From Aricia agestis (lineage: Eukaryota > Arthropoda > Insecta > Lepidoptera > Lycaenidae): 64,000 nucleotides of DNA. Position 1 is the first letter of the stretch; each line of letters begins with the position of its first letter. The notes beneath the pieces are model-generated. The model made no database searches and was not told where the DNA came from. It was given only the letters and a program-made list of their open reading frames with translations. The stretch is taken from positions 2,487,501 to 2,551,500 of the forward strand of contig NC_056419.1 in NCBI RefSeq assembly GCF_905147365.1. The letters are read 5' to 3'. The translations under genes and the position numbers were made by a program. Below are positions 57,910-64,000 of the stretch, in pieces.

Positions 57910-58400
57910 ATGACTAATTTTGCCGGTTCCAACTTCCAACAAATGCTCTTATTAATTCGTAACCTTTTCCAGGCTCATAACCTTATTAATATTTATTGAC
58001 CCGATTAATTCAAGATGCTACTTTTTTTCGATAAACTAGTTACGATAAATAATTTGGACTCGTTTTGTCACTACCTACTTGCCTTTACCTGGGACGTGGT
58101 GTCCTCCGAGGATAGAAGCTAATGCCCTACAGGCGGAAAACAACTAAAAGATTGCAAATTTTAGGGTTCCGTGCTTAAGTGGAATTGAATATTTTGCTAT
58201 TTTAGCTTAAAAATTGGCATGTGAATTGTGAAGTGAGAATCTTTAATTATGAAATCATCGAGCCACATGACAAAAAAGCCATTTTACCAGTTTTTAATAA
58301 GTAGGTAGGTAACCCCATTGACATCAATATGTTAAATAGCCCGAAAATTCCCAAAAGTGGGGTCATTGCATTGTGCCTTGTCTTATGTCTAATGTCTATC
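57910..58400. other. No gene seen
   Basis: AT-rich flank. Confidence 0.5.
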
Positions 58401-58676
58401 ATACTCATATTTAACTACAAATGCGAAAGTTTGTATGTTTTGTGTATTTTTGTTATTTCTTCAGGTCTAAACCACTAAAGTGATTTTTTACAGTTTTGAT
58501 GTTGGTATGGACATACTAATATATATTCTGTGGTATGGAGTTAGCCGACATCCTAAATTGTATTATGTCTATGCTAAATTGACATAATATTTTTACTGTG
58601 GAAAAACATCATATCGGAAATCATACTAATTTATTATTTCTTTTAAACAGCAGGTAGCAACGCGGGGCACAGCTAG
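58401..58676 (+). mobile_element. Helitron-like element
   Basis: AAATGCGAAAGTTTGTATG start region, core CTAAACCACTAAAGTG, end CGGGGCACAGCTAG followed by T. The 5' edge is approximate. Confidence 0.5.
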
Positions 58677-58705
58677 TTGTAATATAATAATTATATGTTT
58701 TAAAC

Positions 58706-59121
58706 CAGGGCTTCCCAAACGTATTTGTACTGTGACGCCCTTGGGACTTTGCCATTTCTTTACGACGCCCCTCAACCCGGCTCCCAAAAATACTTTCTAA
58801 TTTTAGAACCAGCCTAAATAGGTTATCATATAAGTAAACACTATTTGAATATTTATATTAGGAAATAATGAAAAAATCAAAACATAAGCATAAAAATTAA
58901 AAGAGATATTTATGAAAGATATTAAAGCCAGCAAGGCTGGCTAATATGAAGGCTGCGCTTGCTTTTCTGAGCATAGCTTCTGAAACTGGGTATTTAGACT
59001 GCCCGGGAATCCTGGGATCTATGATTGACATATTGCGCGCGGCGCTCATTCGATTTGGTTGTGTTGACATGCGACGCCCGGCAGTGTCGTGACGCCCAAA
59101 CGCACAGTTTGGAAAGCCCTG
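58706..59121. mobile_element. Non-autonomous hAT transposon, 416 bp
   Basis: Ends CAGGGCTTCCCAAAC and GTTTGGAAAGCCCTG are flanked by a perfect 8-bp TTTTAAAC (58,698-58,705 and 59,122-59,129). Subterminal GTGACGCCC motifs are repeated. No transposase. Confidence 0.9.
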
Positions 59122-59430
59122 TTTTAAACTATACCAACCACCTAGTAAAGACAAAGATAAGCACATGAAAACCTATTTAAAGAGTCAAGAGTGCTTCGAG
59201 CTTCAAGCATTGTAAGACAAAGTTCGATTTTTTTATCTTTTGGTGTCTACGATTTGATGTATTAAAATTACCTAATTCATTAATAAAACCGGTGGCGATG
59301 ATGGCATTTATTAGTCACATCTAATTTTAAGCAAATATTGGTTCGACACTGGACTTACGGAAAATAAATACAAACTGATTATACTTGAGACTATAAATTG
59401 TCTCTAAACACTTGGTTCTTTCATCTTTAT

Positions 59431-59812
59431 AGGGTTCCGTACCCAAAGAGTGAAAACGGGGACCTTTTACTGAGAATTCGATGTCTGTCCGTCGTCTGTT
59501 TGTCTCCAGGCTGCAGCGAATACTATACTCACAAGGAGCCAGGCTGTATCTCAAGAACCGCTATAGCTAGACTTCTGAAATTTTCACAGATTGTTTATAT
59601 CTGTCGCCGCTCAACAGCAAATATACGAAAAACAAAATAAAATTAATACTAAGGGGGGCTCCCATATGTACAACAAACGTATTTTTTTGCCTTTTTTGCT
59701 ATATTAGATTTCAATGCTTAATAGCAACAGCTGATAGGCACTTGAAATTTTTAGAAAATCCTAAATTATAATATGTCTACTTTAATAATTAACATGAAAT
59801 TAAAACAAAATT
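59431..59812 (-). repeat. Dispersed repeat family R copy 5
   Basis: AGGGTTCCGTACCC start, CTCAAGAACCGCTATAGC, GGGGGGCTCCCATATG. Contains a short internal duplication around CCAGGCTG. Confidence 0.7.
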
Positions 59813-59890
59813 GGGGGCAAAATACCCAGGTTCTGGGCCAGGGGGGGGGGCAAATAACCCAAGTTCTGGGCCAGGGGGGGGGGGGGGGGA
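59812..59890. repeat. Two tandem units with long G runs
   Basis: ACCCAGGTTCTGGGCCAGGG and ACCCAAGTTCTGGGCCAGGG, each followed by a G run (about 10 and 17). Confidence 0.85.
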
Positions 59891-60019
59891 AATCAGATTT
59901 TTTTATAAGCTAGGTGTTTATAAAGAATAAAAAATGTATAATTTTTAGTTGTAAAAATATTGTATTTCAAACAAATGGCAAAAATTCGTTTTCTTAATTT
60001 TTTATTTTTATAGATAATA

Positions 60020-60366
60020 CGTGGGAGAGCCATGCTTCAGCACGAATGGGCCGGCTCGACCGGATAAATGCCACGTTCTCACAGAAAACCGGCGTGAAAC
60101 AGCGCTTGCGCTGTGTTTCGCCGAGTGAGTGAGTTTACCGGAGGCCCAATCCCCTGACCCCTACCCTATTCCCTTCCCTACCCTCAACTATTCCCTTCCC
60201 TTCCCTTCTCTACCGTCCCCTATTACCATATTCCCTCTTAAAAGGCCGGCAACGCACTTGCAGTTCTTCTGATGCTGCGAGTGTCCATGGGCGACGGAAG
60301 TTGCTTTCCATCAGGTGACCCGTTTGCTCGTTTGCCCCCTTATTTCATTAAAAAAAGAAAAAGTAC
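60020..60366 (+). mobile_element. SINE-like family A copy with target duplication
   Basis: Full-length copy flanked by the 9-bp TAGATAATA (60,011-60,019 and 60,367-60,375). Long pyrimidine tract; tail ATTAAAAAAAGAAAAAG. Confidence 0.85.
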
Positions 60367-60375
60367 TAGATAATA

Positions 60376-61349
60376 TACTTAGTAGGGACGTCAACGTGAT
60401 CCAGGGGGGGGGGCAGCTGCTGTCCCCCCCTCCTCGATACGCCTATGACTGACTATTTATACCGGCCTTAAAATGCGAATCGTCGTCTGTTAGTTATATT
60501 TTCACGCTTAAATCTATTTATTAACAGACTCACACGAGGTAGGTATGAAGTTAGAGGAAACAGGGGTTTTTAGTAAAATTGTAGTAACTCGTAGTACGAA
60601 TACCTATCATTTTACTTTCATTCCTTCTTTCACACTAATTTCATTTCCGATGATACACATATAAACCAGTAATATAATAGTTCAAGGCACCAGAAGATAT
60701 AAATTATGTTAATATAAAACAAGAAGACTATACTATAAAACAAGAATAAAAAGAAACTAGTCCACTATGCAAGCGGAACTCTCTCGTCCCCATGCCGTCA
60801 CGAGAATGTGCAAATTCGGCTAAAGTGGATTGTGTCTGGAAAAATAGCGAAGGAATATATTGATATTATGAGGTATTGTGGTACATAATAGAAATTTAGA
60901 TCACTCGGCAAAACCTGAGGCTGAAATCGGCGCAAGAATTTGAGTATTCTGAGTAAGAGCAAGAAAGAATTAGTGTAAATTTTTTTGTTCATCCGTTAGG
61001 AAATATTTTAATAACATGCAGTCGTGGGTTTAACCCATCGAGCCCCATAAGCTCACCGGTGACCGAGACACAATAGAATAAAAATAAATTTCCAAGAATC
61101 GAAGGATTAATGACTCAAAACTAGGCAAAAACTAAATAGCGGAAATTTTCATTATATCCTGGCTGTTCACAATGCCTGCAACATTTCTTGTATGTTCAAT
61201 AATTAAATTTTTAATATCTAATGCTGAGTGTTTTTATTTGCACAACTAAATCATATTTTTTTCTTTTATTTTCAACACGTTTGAAAAGTACCTATCTTTA
61301 TAAATATTAGGTTTTTTGTATCATCCATATCATACAAGTCTGACAATTC
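60376..61349. other. No gene; one G-run/C-run hairpin
   Basis: GGGGGGG-CAGCTGCTGT-CCCCCCC lies at about 60,402-60,433. The rest is AT-rich. Confidence 0.5.
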
Positions 61350-62051
61350 ATACCAATATTAATGTTGTGAATTCGACAGTAGTAGGTATGCTTAAACTGC
61401 TGAATCGATTTAGATAAAATTTGGATGCATATAGTTAATAGAGAATAGTTTTTATGACATCAATACATGTAAGTACGATTGCCGTGTAAAAAACGAATTT
61501 CATCACTAAGGGGGGTATTACATTATCATTTAGATTATCATATATATTGGATCCGAGATCATTGAGTCAATGATATTGGATAATGTAATATAGACATGAT
61601 TCATTTCTTCCTTGATCATAGATTTTTGACATTTGCTGAGAGATTGGATCCAATACGGTCATAGAAATAGGTGTTGCCAGTTATTTAATATAAAAAAGAG
61701 TTTTTAATTTCTTGTTCGTTAATATGTTTCAAATAATGTAATGTAATTATTTTTCTTATTATATACTTGGATAATCTTGCTGAAATAACAAAAAACAAGC
61801 CATATTAAAAATGATGATGTCTTTTGACAAATCGAATTCTCTGAGATCTAGTAACCCTGACCTCAATACCTGTCAGCGTTAGCGCTCTCAGAAACCACAT
61901 ATGACGTAAAATAGGATCAATGAAATATGATAATGTAATATGCAGATATGATCAAATGATCATATATATTGGATCCTATATATGATCATAGAAATGATCC
62001 AATATATATGATAATGTAATACCCCCCTAACAAAGTTGCGGTCATATCTAG
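61350..62051 (+). mobile_element. Helitron-like element interrupted by a MITE
   Basis: Flanks around the MITE read CTGCTGAATCGATTTAG ... CATCACTAA and CAAAGTTGCGGTCATATCTAG followed by T, matching the other Helitron-like copies. Confidence 0.5.
61510..62027. mobile_element. PIF/Harbinger-type MITE, 518 bp
   Basis: Ends GGGGGGTATTACATTATCAT and ATATGATAATGTAATACCCC(CC) are inverted repeats. TAA duplicated at 61,507-61,509 and 62,028-62,030 matches the TWA rule of PIF/Harbinger. Multiple internal ATATATTGGATCC repeats. Confidence 0.85.
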
Positions 62052-62369
62052 TTATTAATACTTAATTAAGAATTACGCCATGTTATAACTAATAGGCACT
62101 CATTAATTATTTGCATGAGTTCCGAAATAAAACCCAGTATACTAGCCAGTTCCATGACGTGTTAAATCTGACGCTATATTGTACTGATCACGGAGTAATT
62201 TATGACGTATAGTACTAAGTAGGTTAGTTTTTATTATTCGTAGTAGGTATGTAATTTTTGTATTTGCAATAACATGGCACCGCAGCAAAATCATAATAAT
62301 TATACATGAATGCACTGGCCAGTACTATTCATAACGAATCAACAGTTTGGACTTTGGAGTCGATTCTAA

Positions 62370-62649
62370 GGCTAGACGCATAGGACACGTTTTCCGCATT
62401 CGATTTCCGAATTAGTTTTCCTGATTCAGATATTTAAATGCATGGAAATTGGAATCAGTAGAAAAAAAATTAACTGACGAACACGTCCGTCTTTTCCGAA
62501 CGGAACGAATTTCGCGCGTGCGTTTCGAATGCAAGCCGGCGCGTTTACTGTGAAGAAAAACGAACGTTTGCACTTGTCTCACGGAAATCCAAATCAAAAT
62601 TCCATATTAGGCAAACGTATACGGAAAACGTGTGAATGCGGCCAGCCTT
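62370..62649. mobile_element. MITE, about 280 bp
   Basis: AAGGCTAGACGCATAGGACA... and ...GTGTGAATGCGGCCAGCCTT are imperfect inverted repeats sharing CACGTTTTCCG. Non-coding. Confidence 0.7.
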
Positions 62650-63008
62650 GACGTCATTAGCAAGTGTACTGGCATATATTTCGGAACTTACCCTCATTTA
62701 TCTTATCAAATATAACTTTGGTTCACCTCAAACTAAATTACGGAAAACATAATTATTAATGTTCTTAATTATTATAACATCAAAATAACCACTCAATAAC
62801 ATCGTTTATCATGAAACTTGATCACAAAATATACGTCCGACAGGCGACATAGCTATTAATACGATGATTTGCATAAATATGAAGGTTTTTTTCGTTTGTT
62901 TGGGTTTGTAATAATGATTATGGTTATATTTTAAAAATATTTTAGAAAAAAATACCCACTTGCGCTAGTTGGAGTGTCAAAATATGCTTCTTCTTTTATA
63001 AGAATGAA

Positions 63009-63381
63009 CAGGGCCCCCGTATGGCCTACTGGCGCCTGTGTGCAAAAAAGGATTTTGGCACCCCATTTTGAATCTTTTTTTATGGTATTGTCTGGTAAAG
63101 CAAATAAAAATCGGCCAAGTGCGAGTCGGACTCGCGCACGAAGAGTTCCATACCGTTAAAGTGCAAAAATAGGCCAAAAATTTTATTTTTTTGTATGCAG
63201 TTGATATAATTTCAAATTTTGCCATTATTGATATCGAGCAAAGTATGCCAAAAATCACGATTTTTCAAAAAAATTTTTGGGCCTTTTGTTTTGGCGTCTC
63301 TAAAGGATGACGATTTGGCGTCCCTAAAGGGTGGCACCCGTATGCATTGCACACATTGCACATATGGTAGCGGGGGCCCTG
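63009..63381. mobile_element. Non-autonomous hAT transposon, 373 bp
   Basis: Ends CAGGGCCCCCGTATGG and TAGCGGGGGCCCTG; perfect 8-bp AGAATGAA at 63,001-63,008 and 63,382-63,389. Contains a nested R-family head (AATCGGCCAAGTGCGAGTC at about 63,108 on). Confidence 0.9.
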
Positions 63382-63429
63382 AGAATGAAGAAGGACAGAG
63401 ATACTATCATCTTCTTATCTAATAATATA

Positions 63430-63988
63430 TACAGTGCTCCCAAAGTGATAATGCGCATAGAAGATTTCGAAATTTTCCGACAACGGTCGTATTTCCCGAG
63501 CGACGGTAGACGATATTGCATGTTATTTTATTTTATTTTCGTATATTGGGGTCTCCAAACAGTCTTACATGAATATTAGTAAAGTATGCAATTATAATAT
63601 TTACTAAATTTAGAAACAACAGCGGTGACCACAGATGAATAATTTAGTATAGGAAAAAAAAGAGATTAAGGAAGTAGAGAGTAAATTAATATATATAATT
63701 AATATAAGGGTATATTTGTGTGTCAATTGTGTGTTAAGTGTGTTTGTTAATAATAGTTAAAATAGTAGTAAAATTAAATTTAGTATAATTGTAAGTGTAA
63801 TGTTTGTAAATTATTTATTGAAGAGGAATGCAAGGTTTTAATTATTTTTATTATTATTTTCTAATTGCATTGCGTTTAAGATACATGTATTAGTCAAAGT
63901 TCGTCGTGATATTCCTGTAGCTTTTGTAACACGGCCATTATTCACGGTCACTCATGCGCATTATTAATTTTGGAGTACCTACTGTAAA
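63430..63988. mobile_element. MITE family C copy with a 340-bp insertion
   Basis: Left part matches 38,457-38,550 to ATATTGCAT; right part resumes at CTAATTGCATTGCG (63,860) and runs to ACTGTA. The inserted segment (about 63,520-63,859) is AT-rich, of unknown type, with (TTTTA)n at its left edge. Confidence 0.75.
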
Positions 63989-64000
63989 ATTCTCGTGTCA

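Overview
This is a repeat-rich, AT-rich insect genomic window. It is most likely a moth or butterfly (Lepidoptera). The evidence is spliced genes with GT-AG introns, dense SINE, Helitron-like and MITE families of types I associate with lepidopteran genomes, and two non-LTR retrotransposons; no bacterial, viral or CRISPR feature was seen. Species cannot be told from the sequence. Layout: three host genes are supported. (1) A long plus-strand gene runs across most of the window. Small exons at about 2.3, 29.0, 31.8 and 33.8 kb are followed by a dense exon cluster from 43.9 to 52.4 kb. Splice phases are consistent throughout, giving at least about 1,094 residues of a mainly coiled-coil protein; the 5' end may lie outside the window. 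(2) A plus-strand gene with an uninterrupted coding region at 52,943-55,360 encodes an 805-residue cysteine-rich protein of unknown function. (3) A minus-strand three-exon gene (57,828 down to 55,740) encodes a 94-residue secreted protein of unknown function. The giant introns and flanks are filled with mobile elements. A full-length RTE-like LINE (9,110-13,166, minus strand) is bounded by a perfect 13-bp target-site duplication. Its two ORFs share one frame and are separated by a single TAG in the tobacco-mosaic-virus type leaky context CAA-TAG-CAA-TCA. A second LINE of the CR1/Jockey group (about 15.3-19.07 kb, plus strand) is broken by one in-frame TGA and carries a long TA microsatellite in its 3' region. 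Twelve copies or fragments of one SINE-like family share a 3' tail with what look like LINE 3' ends. A separate tRNA-headed SINE (37,100-37,465) has a 12-bp duplication. Several non-autonomous DNA transposons can be bounded precisely: three hAT-type elements with 8-bp duplications, one PIF/Harbinger-type with TAA, mariner-type elements with TA, and other palindromic MITEs. Helitron-like elements end in hairpin + CTAG, and one is nested in a SINE that is nested in a palindromic MITE, which fixes both Helitron ends at an A|T target. The three host genes show no obvious shared pathway. The coiled-coil and cysteine-rich genes are about 510 bp apart on the same strand; the secreted-protein gene converges on the cysteine-rich gene. 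The mobile elements interact by nesting and probably by SINEs borrowing a LINE tail. The strongest novelty candidates are the readthrough-type stop in the intact LINE, the cysteine-rich protein, the GC-rich optional exon beside a TA microsatellite in the coiled-coil gene, and the nested insertion stack at 41.9-42.66 kb.
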